A stretch of DNA of 64,000 nucleotides, from the NCBI GenBank assembly GCA_032622095.1, contig CP136062.1, forward strand, positions 130,159,282 through 130,223,281. The letters are read 5' to 3'. The notes under the pieces are model-generated. The model saw only the letters and a program-made list of their open reading frames with translations. It had not been told where the DNA came from and did not search any database. This stretch comes from Siphonodentalium dalli. Lineage: Eukaryota; Mollusca; Scaphopoda; Gadilida; Siphonodentaliidae. Below are positions 50,311 to 61,502 of this stretch, piece by piece. Every line of letters begins with the position of its first letter. The first letter of the stretch is position 1. The position numbers and the translations under genes were made by a program.

Positions 50311-50329
50311 TAGAATCAATCATCTTGTC

Positions 50330-51850
50330 AAGCTGTGACATCTCAAATATGAACCTATCTTTCTGAGAGTCGAAACGTTTGAGAGATTTTGGCGATTTTT
50401 TTAAAGAAGCAGGATCAACGTGAATTGAATATGTTGTAGTAACTGGTTCGCTGTGAGTGGAATGTTTTAGATCAACTGTCGTAACTTCGGTGACATAATT
50501 TGTGTAGCTTGCGATATACGACTTATGTTGGTCTGACTACTGTCTGTCAGATTGCTGGCATCATCACACTTTTTTGTAGAAACGACTGCAGAGTATGTGA
50601 CTGGTTGAATTGAATAGATATAATAGGATAGATGTTTCTCGGCCTTACATCTTTGAAATTTTAATGCATAGTCCCATATGGGATATGGACGATCCACTGC
50701 ATGTGACCTTGAGAGTTTGAAAACATATTGGGTTTTATGCAATCCTGATTATCTTGTCCAGAAACAGAACAGCGTGCACATATGGTTTCTTTGCTTTTAA
50801 AATGTTCCTGGCCATGATCATATCCATGATAATTAAAACATCGTAATGGATTTGAAACATAAGTACTTAATCTACATTTATGTACCCAACTTCAATGTCG
50901 GTGGATGTTCGCACCGATTGAAGGTCAGAAGATGACTATTCAAAGGAACGTTTTGTCCATCAACTGCCTTTGAGAATCTATAACTCCATGTGGTGCGATC
51001 TCATCCAATATCTCTGACTCAGAAAAATCAGCTATATATGGTGTGTGCGCAATAGATGTTGATTGCAGAAGAGCGTCAGGTTGCATTTTTCTTGAACATT
51101 CAATGACAAGGGAGCTACTTATTGGCCAAGTCCTGATTGGTTTGACATATTACAATTGTCCTGTTACGCTTTTTAGTGTTTTAGAAATTATAACTACAGA
51201 AGGTCTTTTGACATACGGATCAAAGCCAAGAAACAGTTGAACTCAGTGAGTTATCATACTTACGATCAATATATATTTTTGTGTTTTGAGTTGCCACAGG
51301 ACAGGCAAATGATGAAAAACTAGCCCAGTAGCAGCAACGTAATGCCCTTCGAATTATGCCCGGGTCAACGACTTGTACACAGCTGAAGCGGTGACCCATT
51401 TAGCATTTGCATACAATCATGGTATCCCCACAGTGAAACAGGCGTGAACAATACAGAACTAAAAATTCAGCTATCAACAGGACAAAAACCAAAGAGACAG
51501 GAGAACAGAAACACACGTGAACAAACCGAAAACAATACTTCAAACAGATGAACAATAGGACAGATAACTAAACTTGAACATGTAGCACTATGGAGATGCG
51601 CGACTAGCCGATTTGTTGAGCCTGATCAACTCAACCACCCGTTTTGAAGAAAGATATGTAGGACCAAAATTGACCATGAGCTCAGGCGTGCCCGCATGTC
51701 GATGCCTCGTGTGGTACGGCCACCCTAGTACCACCATGACTCATACACATGCACACCTCACGGGATGCACCCCATGGTAAACAGGGTGCCATATTAGGGG
51801 AGTATTAACCCTCGCTGTGGTGTGGTAGGCATATTCTACCCCGGGCCAAC
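50330..51850 (-). mobile_element. LINE 5' region (5' UTR plus ORF1), copy 2
   Basis: Colinear with copy 1: 5' UTR at about 51850-51430 (shared CACAGTGA-CAGGCGTGAA, ACTCAACCACCCGT-TTGAAG), ORF1 below. The knuckle region at 50780-50860 keeps KSKETICARC, but the first knuckle has lost cysteines (CFNY for CFKC), so it cannot fold as a knuckle. The segment IWDYALKFQRCKAEKHLSYY is at about 50620-50670. At about 50530-50555 the text ACTGTCTGTCAGATTGCTGG shows the unoccupied site of the MITE at 63330. Confidence 0.72.
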
Positions 51851-53504
51851 AAGGGGGTAAACTACTTGATTATGGGCCACATACATGCATGGATCGAATA
51901 TGTCTCGCAAGGGATTGCGGCTTTAAACGGACATGGCTCTTTCGATATCTTCAAAATTTTGACTACGTAATTTGGATGGAGTTACGTGTATACGATACAG
52001 GTTGAAAAACACACGAAATAATTTTGATATACCGGCTTCGTGTACTCAAAGCCATTTTCCAGCCGTTTTCAGTTTTTCGCACATAAGTGAAACAAACGTT
52101 TTTTATTTCTACCATATCGGGAATAGACTAACACGAAACACTCCTTTCTGTCCAAGCCGCCGTATAAATGACTGTTTTGTTTTTGTTTGGAATCCAAACA
52201 TCCTGTTCAAGGTTGTATTCTCGTAGAAAGGTAATTATCGACCTATAGTATTTGTTGACCTATTTCGATACCGGGAACAAATCAAAAGCGAATATTAGTA
52301 TGTGTATTTTTGGAGCTTAAACCGCCATGTGGCTTTAAAATTAAAATAAATGAACACAGAATAGAAAAGAGTATCAGATCAGATAGTATAAACATATTTC
52401 GTTGGGCAAATTCTAATGCAGTTATTCCCGCATAGCAAATGTCCATATGTAATAAGACATCAGATTATACAAAGAAACAGCAACATCATAAAATATAAAC
52501 TAAATGGAGAGACCTATTCAAAATGAAAATGAGAGAATATGTGTCTTTGAATGTCGGCGACAATAACTTGTCACAGTATATGTGTTTTAAGACGGGCCAC
52601 TGCTTGCGGATTACATATAACACCCTCTGTAATCGACTTCCGCCAGTCCAGATGATAAACTCAGTTCGGAGGAGAAAAAGTTTCAACATTGCATTCAGCC
52701 ACCTAGTATAATCGTGATTTTTGTCATCAAAGGTTCCTGCCCCACAAGGGACGATAACACTGTCGATCAGGCATGGATTCGAAGACACAATAGTTATTTT
52801 ACTTCTAATTAGTATTTATGTTTTCTGTTATTTGAACCATTTTTATGATCATGACGTCGGTGTGTTTTGTCAAACTTCCAGTTTCACGTGCACCATAGGC
52901 AATATCTTTGAGCATATTAGCTCAACCGCACCATTGATATTTAAGTAATATAACATTTACCAAATACAATGTATGTGTGAAAAGAATCCACAGATCTGCA
53001 ATCGCGTATGATTAATTTGGGGCGGGTTTTACCGAGCAGCTGCGAAAATGTATGACAAATAGAGTTGTAATATTTGTCCAAGCTAACAGTCAGTACGGAG
53101 TAGATATAACGTTTATGCGGATACGAATTTTCAATGTATCTGGAAAAAATACAAGATCGCGTGTTTATAAAGAGTGCCAAGCTGTCAAATATCACAAAAA
53201 AAGTGATATATTAATATGAAAATACCATGTTATTCATGAAAAAAACATCGATCATATCGCGTATTTATAAAGAGTTCCCATATACTTTAAGTCAAATATC
53301 ACTACAGAATGAAATGTTAATTTGGCAAAGCATCCTGAAAAAACGTCGATTTATCGATGTCACTGTTGTACAACTATTGAGTACGAAGCACACACGGAGT
53401 TCGGATTGTCTCACCTCACCCAAACTTTGGCCGATATTTTCAATAGTGATGAAATTTCATGGGAATTTTAAACCAAAGTCGCGTTGAAATTGCCAATATT
53501 ATAA
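51851..53504. other. Non-coding stretch
   Basis: No supported gene. A 100-codon minus ORF at 52486-52788 has no motif that I recognise. At about 52080-52160 there is a diverged AAACGTTTTTTATTT...CATATCGGGAA match to the interior of MITE family A. Confidence 0.4.
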
Positions 53505-53645
53505 GTTACGGGACACTTAGTGGTCGGATATGGTGTCATGTGAGGCGAAGTGAGATCAATATTGGGCGAGGCCGTAGGCCGAGCTTAATATCGATCACGC
53601 TGAGCCTCACATGACACCATATCCGACCACTAAGCGTCCCATAAC
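53505..53645. repeat. Palindrome with 59-bp arms
   Basis: The arms (53505-53563, 53587-53645) share CTTAGTGGTCGGATATGGTG and TCATGTGAGGC. The 23-base loop is GC-rich and holds GAGGCCGTAGGCCGAG. About 50 of 59 positions pair. Termini of this kind (CTTAGTGGTCGG...; GAGGCCGTAGGCCGAG) recur in invertebrate DNA transposons, but I cannot name the superfamily with confidence. Confidence 0.85.
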
Positions 53646-53648
53646 GTA

Positions 53649-54136
53649 TTTATTATGTCAGTGGACAAAATCCAGCATATCCCTTTAATTAATCGTCGCT
53701 GTAATTTATTGTAATTTGGTAAGATAAATGTGTCGTCTATGGCCATTAACGTATGTAACGTCACAGTGACGCGTCATGGGCGTTGAACGTCAACGCATTG
53801 AGTCAATCGCTAATTACCAGAAGTAGGACAACTCTGATGAGTTTGATAGTTAATTTATGAGTCTTTAGAATTCTCAAATATATCGCATGCAAGTTTTGGT
53901 ACATGGTACTATGTCTTTAAATTCACAGAACATGATTTCCGACAGATATCCCCTTTCTTGGCGACAAAATACACCAAAGATATTCACGAGGCGTCTGAGT
54001 TTCTGAAGAAAAAAAAACAAGATGGCGGATAAGCACCTAATATTGATTTCATATTAGGTCACCGACCTAATATTGGTTCATATACGTCACTTTATATCGA
54101 CGCTCATTGGCTAATCGCAAGAGCTGACATAATAAA
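53649..54136. mobile_element. Candidate MITE with 13-bp inverted termini
   Basis: TTTATTATGTCAG (53649-53661) is exactly mirrored by CTGACATAATAAA (54124-54136), enclosing 462 bp. The interior includes CACCTAATATTG and its inverted echo around 54035-54080. No target duplication is certain. It abuts the palindrome at 53505-53645 and both may be parts of one element. Confidence 0.5.
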
Positions 54137-54502
54137 GTTTGATATTACAGCCAGCGTATATTAATAGAGTAAATTTAGTTGTTTTACGCCAAAAGTCGAA
54201 CATTTTCCTACGTTCACCGACTTTCGGTTATCAGTTGGAAAATATCCAACCATTGGGATGATATCAGTTTTGGAATTGTACAACAGTTGGAAAGCTTGAG
54301 ATAAAGTTAGAAATTTCCCACGTGCGATGGGGAGCAAACAGAACTTCACATACTTGTGTATTCGGTACGGTTCAAGGGGGTGTAAAGTTGCACATTCGAT
54401 GTGGACATCTGCAGCGGCTGACATAGGCGTCGTGCTTTCTGTCATATCCCATTTTCAAGTCTAATGTAATTATCTTAAAGTTATAGGCCTACATTACTGT
54501 AT

Positions 54503-54735
54503 ATTTGTAATGCTCTATTTTTTATCAAGCTTTCGGCCATATATGGACCTTCCTCACAGGACAATATCAAATGTTAAAACACAATCACATGTTGTATGAT
54601 TGGCATACTTTCACAAAAGTGATTTTGTGAACGTATGCCAATCGTACAACATCTGATTGTGTTTTAACATTTGATATTGTCCCGCGGAAGGTCCAGATAT
54701 GGCCGAAAGCTTGATAAAAATAGAGCATTACAAAT
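54503..54735. repeat. Palindrome with hammerhead-like arms (Penelope-type terminal repeat)
   Basis: The arms are 54503-54618 and 54623-54735, over 90% complementary, with loop GTGA. Each arm reads outward as GGAAGGTCCATATATGGCCG then AAAGCTTGATAAAAA. The layout CTGANGA-stem-GAAA typifies hammerhead ribozymes in Penelope-like element terminal repeats (often TTTCGGCC...GGCCTTCATCAG). Stem II can form as GGTC/GGCC. The CTGANGA box is altered in both arms: a TG insertion on the left, CCGCGGA on the right. Self-cleavage is therefore doubtful. No reverse transcriptase is nearby. Confidence 0.6.
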
Positions 54736-54884
54736 GATATGGTTGTTAATATTACTGTCCCTTCTTTGGATTATGGATTATTCTGATAATATATATATAC
54801 AATTTATGTACACTCATGATACGATAAGATTTATTTGCATAAGCAACAACAAAGTCGAAATCGAAATACATCTTTGAAAAATTG

Positions 54885-55095
54885 CAACTACCCTATCGCA
54901 TTTTGTGATAACTGATGCTTAAAACATTGATACTCGTCTGTTTTAAGTTCCAACAAAACAGCAGTATAAGTACTCTCGCCAAAGGCGTAAAGAAAACTAA
55001 CACCTCCTTGACCTGACATGTCGTAGCGACAAATTTACATGAATATACTACAACATTGTGGGGGTGCCTATATGTGTGTGGCGAAAGTTGCATGT
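54885..55095 (+). repeat. Direct duplication, copy 1
   Basis: Shares GTGATAACTGATGC-TAAAAC, CAACAAAACAGCA, GCGACAAATTTACATGA and ACATTGTGGGG-TG-CTATAT with 56045-56215. The two MITE copies at 55.2-55.9 kb lie between the duplicates. Confidence 0.7.
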
Positions 55096-55197
55096 TTATA
55101 GATACAGGTATTGCGATGCATATCTAGCTACATATTTTTTTATTGCACGATGGTATTCATAATATTTATTCGGAGCAGTTCTCAATGACGTGCTGGA

Positions 55198-55545
55198 CAA
55201 CATATCCTGGTAGAAATAAGCACATAATCGAGCTATAATGTGAAATAGGTACATAATGTGTTTATTTGAATCTGAAGTAAGCAGATAATGGACACTTACT
55301 CGTTATTTCGTGTTATGGCACAGGCCACAGTGAAAACATATGTTAAAGAGAGGCACATGAATTGTCGTGAGTTGGGGTATTTGTGTCATTGTCCGCGCAT
55401 AATCTGCTTAGATTCGCCTCATTATAGTAAATATTCTAATTATCATCACATTATCGACTCAAATTGAGGCAATTCTTAGCAAATTATCTACCTAAAACAA
55501 GTCTATTATAAGCAGGTAATGTGCTGTTTTCGGAAGACCAGGCTG
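55198..55545 (-). mobile_element. MITE family C, copy 2
   Basis: Reverse orientation relative to the 33.4 kb copy: begins CAACATATCCTGG and ends AGACCAGGCTG. Left flank GTGCTGGA (55190-55197). It is followed by the 6-base joint CGCTGG and then a further copy. Confidence 0.72.
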
Positions 55546-55551
55546 CGCTGG

Positions 55552-55935
55552 CAACATATACTTGCGCAAACACGCACACAATCGACCTATATAGTGAAAT
55601 AGGTACGTAATCTGATTATTTGATTCTGAAATAAGTAGACAATGAAGTCATATATGTTATTTTGTTTTATGGAGCGGGCCACAGTGAAAACATATGTTAA
55701 TGAGCGAACATCTGAAAGTCGTGAATTGGCTTATTTGTGTCTTGTAGGCACATAATCTGCTTAGAATCGCCTCATTATGAGTCGCTATTGTGACTAAAAT
55801 GCTCTCACTTTCAGCATAATATCGACTCAAAATTAGGACTTTCTAAGCAGATTATCTTCCTAAACAAGTTCTCTTATAAGCGGATAAACAAGTTCTCTTA
55901 TAAGCGGATGTGCGGATTTTCGGGAGAACAGGCTA
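55552..55935 (-). mobile_element. MITE family C, copy 3
   Basis: Begins CAACATATACTTGCGCAAAC and ends GAGAACAGGCTA, followed by GTGCTGGA (55936-55943), an exact match to the 8 bases left of copy 2. An extra 24-bp duplication (AAACAAGTTCTCTTATAAGC...) lies at about 55863-55912. The pair looks like a tandem dimer in one target site. Confidence 0.72.
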
Positions 55936-56044
55936 GTGCTGGAGCACGTTGCACAATTTACAGAGAATAAATGTGTTCACCAAGTATAGATAAAACCTCA
56001 TCACATATCGTACACTAACGTCACCAACCTAATCGGGAATATAT

Positions 56045-56215
56045 CTTTGCAACCACCTTATCGCATATTGTGATAACTGATGCCTAAAACACGCTACTCG
56101 TCTATTTTAAATTGTAACAAAACAGCAACAACAGCGACAAACAGCGACAAATTTACATGACTATACTACGATAACATTGTGGGGATGTCTATATATGTGT
56201 GTGGTGAATGTTGGT
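56045..56215 (+). repeat. Direct duplication, copy 2
   Basis: Partner of 54885-55095; somewhat shorter, with a local CAACAACAGCGACAAACAGCG expansion. Confidence 0.7.
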
Positions 56216-57611
56216 GCTTATCACTAGACCCGATCTCACCAGTTCTCATATTTAGGTTCATTGTGTCGTATTGGCTATGTATATCAGCTAGGACCTGGTT
56301 CATTTAAGTATTAAAACAATATTGATATCCAGGAGCCATCAACTATAATTTAATTTGACGAAGTTTTACTTCATTATTTTCCACGAACGAGACTTGTTTC
56401 TATCGTTCAAATAATGTAATACTTCCTTCTATTTGTGGCATTCAACATCACATTCTCCGAACTCTTATTAACATCTCCGTAGTGGCGTTAACAGCAATTT
56501 GGAGTTGTATATTCCTTTTATGTCGGTTAATGAAGACTTCGCGATTGCTTGAACATACCACGTTTCAACAAGTTATCGGTGTGTGATTTTTCCACATATA
56601 CGTCCCAATAATTGGGCTATTTGCACTGGAATTGGGTCGTTAAATGGATAAAATAGAACTTTTAGTTGATCTTAGCGCGAAAATTTTATATATGTGAATA
56701 CTGCAAATCGCATATAAAGTATGCCAAGAATAATCACCATATTCAAAATCAGAATATTCATTGACACATCTGTGGAAAATCAAATCATGTCGTCGAAAGC
56801 AGGGAATTGGGTTAAAATTTTGATTATTTTGAGTGGTGTCCACTATTTTTCCTGCTCCGAACAGTGTTTGTCCTCCGAATATCCGTATCCGATTTCAGGG
56901 TGTGTACAACATCAGAGGTGCATGCATGGTAATACAATGATATGGTGATAATATGAGTTACGCGGGTGACGTAAACGCCGGGACAGACTATGCAGCGTCT
57001 ACAAACAACACGTTTTGACAACTACCATGCTGACAACTACCATGCATATATTATCTGTATGTCCAGTTATGTGCACGAGGAGCAAGAAAATTCACAAAAA
57101 CGAATACATCGGTCAATTGCTTGTGGTGTGCATGTATTTGACGGGGCCGTTTATCAATGACACTTAAATTGTTCGAATCCGCACACATATGTTCACAATA
57201 GTTGAAATCCATTAAATTCACAATGCCAAAAGGCTCAGTTTATTGATATAATGAGAGGAATAAACGAATTCAAGTTTTTAAACGAATACGTTCGCTACAC
57301 ATGATGTAGCCTATACACAAATATAATGTTCGTAATAAGCCGCAGGCTAAGTAATCGGAGATCAAAGTTATATTATCAAAGCTTTGTAAAATGGCATTAT
57401 GTCTCATTAAGTCAGTTTTAACTTCCGACTTGTGTTAAGGTGAATATAAGATGTTTGCTGTGGGATGGTGTACACAATAATTAGCTGTGTGTTGGTGATT
57501 CCGTGATGCACATTTTCGGTTGAAATTGGCGCAGTGGTCCAGTTGAAATCGTGTCGAAAAGCGATTTGCGACAGCGTTTGAGTCACTTCGCGTCGAATCC
57601 CACACTATCGA
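56216..57611. other. Non-coding stretch
   Basis: No supported gene or matched repeat. Confidence 0.4.
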
Positions 57612-57727
57612 CCTCACAAGCCCACGTCAATGCCTCTCACAAGCTCACGTCAATGCCTCTCATAAGCTCACGTCAAGGCGTCTCATAAGCTCACGTCAAG
57701 GCGTCTCACAAGCTCACGGCAAGGCGA
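57612..57727. repeat. 23-bp minisatellite, about five copies
   Basis: The unit is TCTCACAAGCTCACGTCAAG plus GCG, head to tail, with T/G and C/T variants. Confidence 0.9.
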
Positions 57728-58220
57728 TATTTGACAATTCAGAACATCGTGCTAAATGGCATGAATAGACTTGTTTATTGTATAGAAAACGCACCAAAGA
57801 TAGCTTGGTGACGTCGAATCGGACCGTTGTCTTTAATGGACAAATTGCTCATATTTAACTAATTTCTGCTGATACGAATTACGAATAGCTAAATTAATAG
57901 TATAGAAAATATTTCTGATAGTCCAAAAACATTGTCACAGAATTGACGACTATACCTGTCCGCTTGTGAGAAAATCATGCCGTCCACATTTGACACCCAC
58001 AGTAAGGTCATATGGTTCTGTTTGTCGTGATTACATTGCCATTGATTTTGTTGTTATTCGGTCATATATATATATAGTCAGTGGTATATGCTCGATGATT
58101 GCATGCACGGTTTCATGGCAATGAATAATTGTATTGCGTCTAACATATATAAATTAAGGCCGCACGGCTACTTCAATTTAAGGACACATTCTCAGAGCCA
58201 ACTCCCACAATGAGGACCAG
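57728..58220. other. Non-coding stretch
   Basis: Short (TA) run near 58066-58077; nothing else assigned. Confidence 0.4.
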
Positions 58221-58224
58221 TTAA

Positions 58225-58607
58225 CCCTTTACCCAACAAACCGGCCAAAACCGGCCAAATAAAGCTTCAACAGCCTAAAATATCTCCGGTCTGTCTCAAT
58301 AGAACCATACAAATATGGATATCATTGGAACCGGCTCCTTGACCACATTGTGATAGTTACAGTTATGCCCTGTGCCAATGCATTCTCTTATATATGCGAG
58401 TCGACCATAGGTCGCCTCGCATATATAAGAGAATGCATTGGCCTAAAAAAAAATCTTTTTTTACCATTTTTTCTTACATTCTTTAACAATTTTATAATTT
58501 TTAATGTGTTAAGCCAATGCATTCTCTTATATATGCGAGGCGACCTATGGTCGACTCGCATATATAAGAGAATGCATCGGCACAGGGCCCTTATGTTGGG
58601 TAAAGGG
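58225..58607 (+). mobile_element. TTAA-flanked MITE family B, copy 2 (intact termini)
   Basis: TTAA at 58221-58224 and 58608-58611. Perfect 14-bp terminal inverted repeat: CCCTTTACCCAACA / TGTTGGGTAAAGGG. Two 67-bp near-perfect dyads (58375-58441 and 58514-58580) are each made of CCAATGCATTCTCTTATATA then TGCGAG mirrored around a GGTCG/CGACC core, and lie in opposite orientation to each other. The element is therefore a large nested foldback. No coding capacity; a piggyBac-type transposase would have to act in trans. Confidence 0.88.
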
Positions 58608-58904
58608 TTAAGCTATCTCGACTTATTACTATACGATGTATTTGTGAGTTTTTGTTGAAAACCCGAAACCGTAATCGTAACTACGCACGTGTCAAAATGT
58701 CAACTGATAGAAAAATCACAATTTATAGTGCAGGCAGTATCCTACTCCAAATTCTTATCAGTAGTAGTTCATTATGTGAAAGGTGTCTAATGTCGTGCTT
58801 GATAAATGCATACATAGGCGCAGGTTGACCCGTTTTACTTGTATCTGGAGTGTCGGCATATACAACGTTGAATTGAGATTAGACTGCTATATAGTAGTCA
58901 TACG

Positions 58905-60245
58905 ATTATCAACTTGATGCACTAATAAAGGCTCAGCCAGTTTCATAAAATATTATAAATATCTTCTCAATGCCAAATCCATTAGAAGTAACTTTGATTA
59001 TTTCGATGGTAAATTTAGTTTTATTGTTTTCTACTGTTTATTTATTGAACGGTTTTATATTAATGTGTGTGATTAGATTGAAAATATTTGCGCACTATAG
59101 TAAGTTCTTGACTATATATTCTTGAATCACAGCGGAAACATCTCTGCGGTTGCTTTTATGTGTACATAGCTCACTGTATCTTCCATATGTGTACACACGT
59201 CGTTGCTTCCTGACAGTATTTTAAATACTTGTTATGTGTCGTCTGTTGGGAGCAACAACTTTCCAATTGAGTTTTTGTTGTTGCACATAATTCATTGTGA
59301 CCCACGATATTCAGTAATATTTTATCTCACGTGACTATACAAAGCCGAATCCGCGCTTGTGGTTGTTTGCTTGACATTCACTATTACCGATAGTTTCGTC
59401 AGCAACACGATAGTAACCTTCCTAATTTAGCAGACCCACTATCGCTTGGGAAATCCAGAAATCTATTTTAGCATGCACACTATTCCGGGAGGTAATTTAA
59501 AAGTCATCTCTGCCTCGCTGCAAAGGTTTAACATTTTTGTTGTCCGAAATGTCTTTGTAATCGATAACTACTTGTAGAGAACACTAAATTACAGGAAGAA
59601 AATAATTTATATTATTTGTCGTGCTTTCCCCATGTTTTGTGTTTCTTTCTCCTCTGATCACAATATCGTAGTTATAAGCAGGACGATTTGTCGAAGAGAA
59701 TTTAACAAGCAAAAAAAAAATCAAAATTCTCACTGAATATTCTAAAATCTTTCTACGATGAAAAGGAAATAATTTAAATATGGGATCTGGTACAGCATGA
59801 AGAATGTGCAATAAAATAATATATATTGCACGGCTTGTGGGTGACTATGCCGAAACAGTTGTCGTCCATGCAGGAATACATATTCTTCTCCTCGGCCAAT
59901 ATTGGCATTCTCACCTCCAAGCCGTAAAATATTTATATATAAATTACACCTATTATTATAAACATGCAGAAAGGTGTTGGGCCGTTGGCACATACTCGGA
60001 GCACAAGTTGCTGAACTTATTGAACTGACCAGAGCTCCTCTCCTCTGGCATTCAGCTGCTAATAGATGTATTATATTTGAGGAATTTGTTCAAAATTTGC
60101 TGTTTAAATGTGCTGCTGGTGTGCTATTGGCGTGGATATGGTCTCGCTTTTGGGGAGTAGGATACAAATTTGATATGAGAATTATGAAAATCGATCTATC
60201 GATGAAATAAGTCAATCAACTGTCTTGAAACTGTGCGTATTTAAT
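58905..60245 (-). repeat. LINE 3'-part repeat F, copy 1
   Basis: Blocks CAACTTGATGCACTAATAAA (about 58908), TTTGCGCACTATAGTAAGTT (about 59088), ACCAGAGCTCCTCTCCTCTG (about 60028) and GTCTCGCTTTTGGGGAGTA (about 60143) all recur in reverse complement and in the same order at 62462-63120. Relative to each adjoining LINE relic, F lies on the 3' side, so it is best read as 3' UTR or distal LINE sequence. This copy carries about 700 bp extra between 59165 and 60020. Confidence 0.55.
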
Positions 60246-60397
60246 GTTTCACTGTTGTACGGAATACCAAACAGGATACCTTTTTCAGAGACGATGGCCA
60301 CATTAAGTTCGTCAAACCGTGTCCACATACGATATCTGGAATCTTCATACAAAGGACACCTGGTGAAAAAGCGGACTGCCTCTTCACATGGATTGCA
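60212..60397 (-). pseudogene. LINE ORF2 C-terminal relic
   Basis: The minus frame reads CNPCEEAVRFFTRCPLYEDS then RYRMWTRFDELNVA and ends at TGA 60214-60212. CxxCxEAVxxFxxxCPLYxxxR is the C-terminal Cys/His region after the reverse transcriptase in CR1/L2-type and related LINEs. A TAG lies directly upstream at 60398-60400 and the catalytic core is missing, so the copy is 5'-truncated. Repeat F begins at its 3' end. Confidence 0.65.
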
Positions 60398-60959
60398 CTA
60401 CACATTGAATGAGTGACTCGAGAACACACACTCTAAAGACAGTTCTACTTTGCGAATGGTGCGGATAATTAATGGAAGTTATCATTAGTTATGGGTTAAT
60501 GTCGTGGTGATGTATACAAAGTTGCAAAGGAATAAACAGGCGCCGACAAATATTTACCGCTCGAATTTATCACTGACCTGTTTACATTATTCGTATTAAT
60601 ATGGATAACTCTATATCAATGATTATGTTATGTTATGGAAAACGCTGTCCGATTGTATCTTTTATATATGCTTGCGCACCAACTAGTGTATGCTCTTTTG
60701 CTGTTACGTTTGTACATATATTCATGGCTTTTTCTGTTTGCAACAATTATATAATTACGGCTATAATGTAGCTGTGGTCTCGCGATGGGGTGGAACTGTA
60801 CGGAGGTCACTATTGGAATCTATTATAGTTAAATCATTGCACACTATTTCCCCTTGGGAGTTGCTATAAATATATGGAGAATTTCAATACGGACTTTCCA
60901 TTATTCTACACTAAACGGTCTCCCTAACAGAGGTATGTTTTCACCCCTCCCCAAATTTC

Positions 60960-61502
60960 ATGGAACCAAGCGTCCGTTCGGAAAAAAACGACATTAGATT
61001 AATTGTCCTATTGACATTACTTCTCGTACGAAGTGGGTCCGTAGAACTCAACCCGGGTCCTGATACTAATTTTTGTCAATCCCACGATGACCATCAAATG
61101 ACCTCGATTTTTCATTTGAACATATGAAATATCAGACATCAAACTTCTGACGCTGGTCGATGAAAGTAGAAGATTATGACATTTTTACCGAAACTCACAC
61201 CGAGGTAGCATTTCCTAGTATATTGTAATATAAGACTCCGCGGTTTCTCTGACGGGTCGAACTATGGATGAGGTATCGCAGTTTATTTCGCTTACCATCT
61301 CGTCTTCGAACGTATATACCCTCTCTCGAATTCGGTGATTCAACCGGGAGGTTCAAGCTTACTTCCAGGCCATCCAGCTACCTAGTATGTGTATCATACC
61401 GTTCCTATCAATTAAGTAGCGGGAGGTACTGGGAACTGATTGACCAGTCCATATCGGATGCTTTTGACTTGAATTTCCCTAGGATCCTAAATGGCGATTT
61501 AA
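60960..61502 (+). pseudogene. LINE ORF2 N-terminus with 2A-like motif and endonuclease start (broken)
   Basis: ATG 60960 opens 55 codons. It begins MEPSVRSEKND, then a hydrophobic stretch IRLIVLLTLLLV and the 2A-like motif RSGSVELNPGP (ends 61061). It stops at TGA 61125. Past shifts and stops the text continues as an AP-endonuclease domain: LNI-NIR, DYDIFTET-like residues and YLVCVSYRSYQLSSGRYWEL, then DLNFPRILNGD near 61498. CR1-like LINEs of echinoderms, amphioxus and molluscs start ORF2 this way (hydrophobic leader plus GDVELNPGP). Here the motif Asp is Ser. The domain is cut by the MITE at 61503. Confidence 0.75.

Noticed and set aside
52486-52788. 100-codon minus ORF containing VPCGAGTFDD
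   Set aside because: It looks briefly like an extracellular Cys-rich repeat, but a single such word with no spaced cysteines and no donor or acceptor is not enough.
60960-61127. 2A motif as evidence for an integrated virus
   Set aside because: The following text is a LINE endonuclease, not a viral polyprotein; 2A-like starts are known in CR1-like LINEs.
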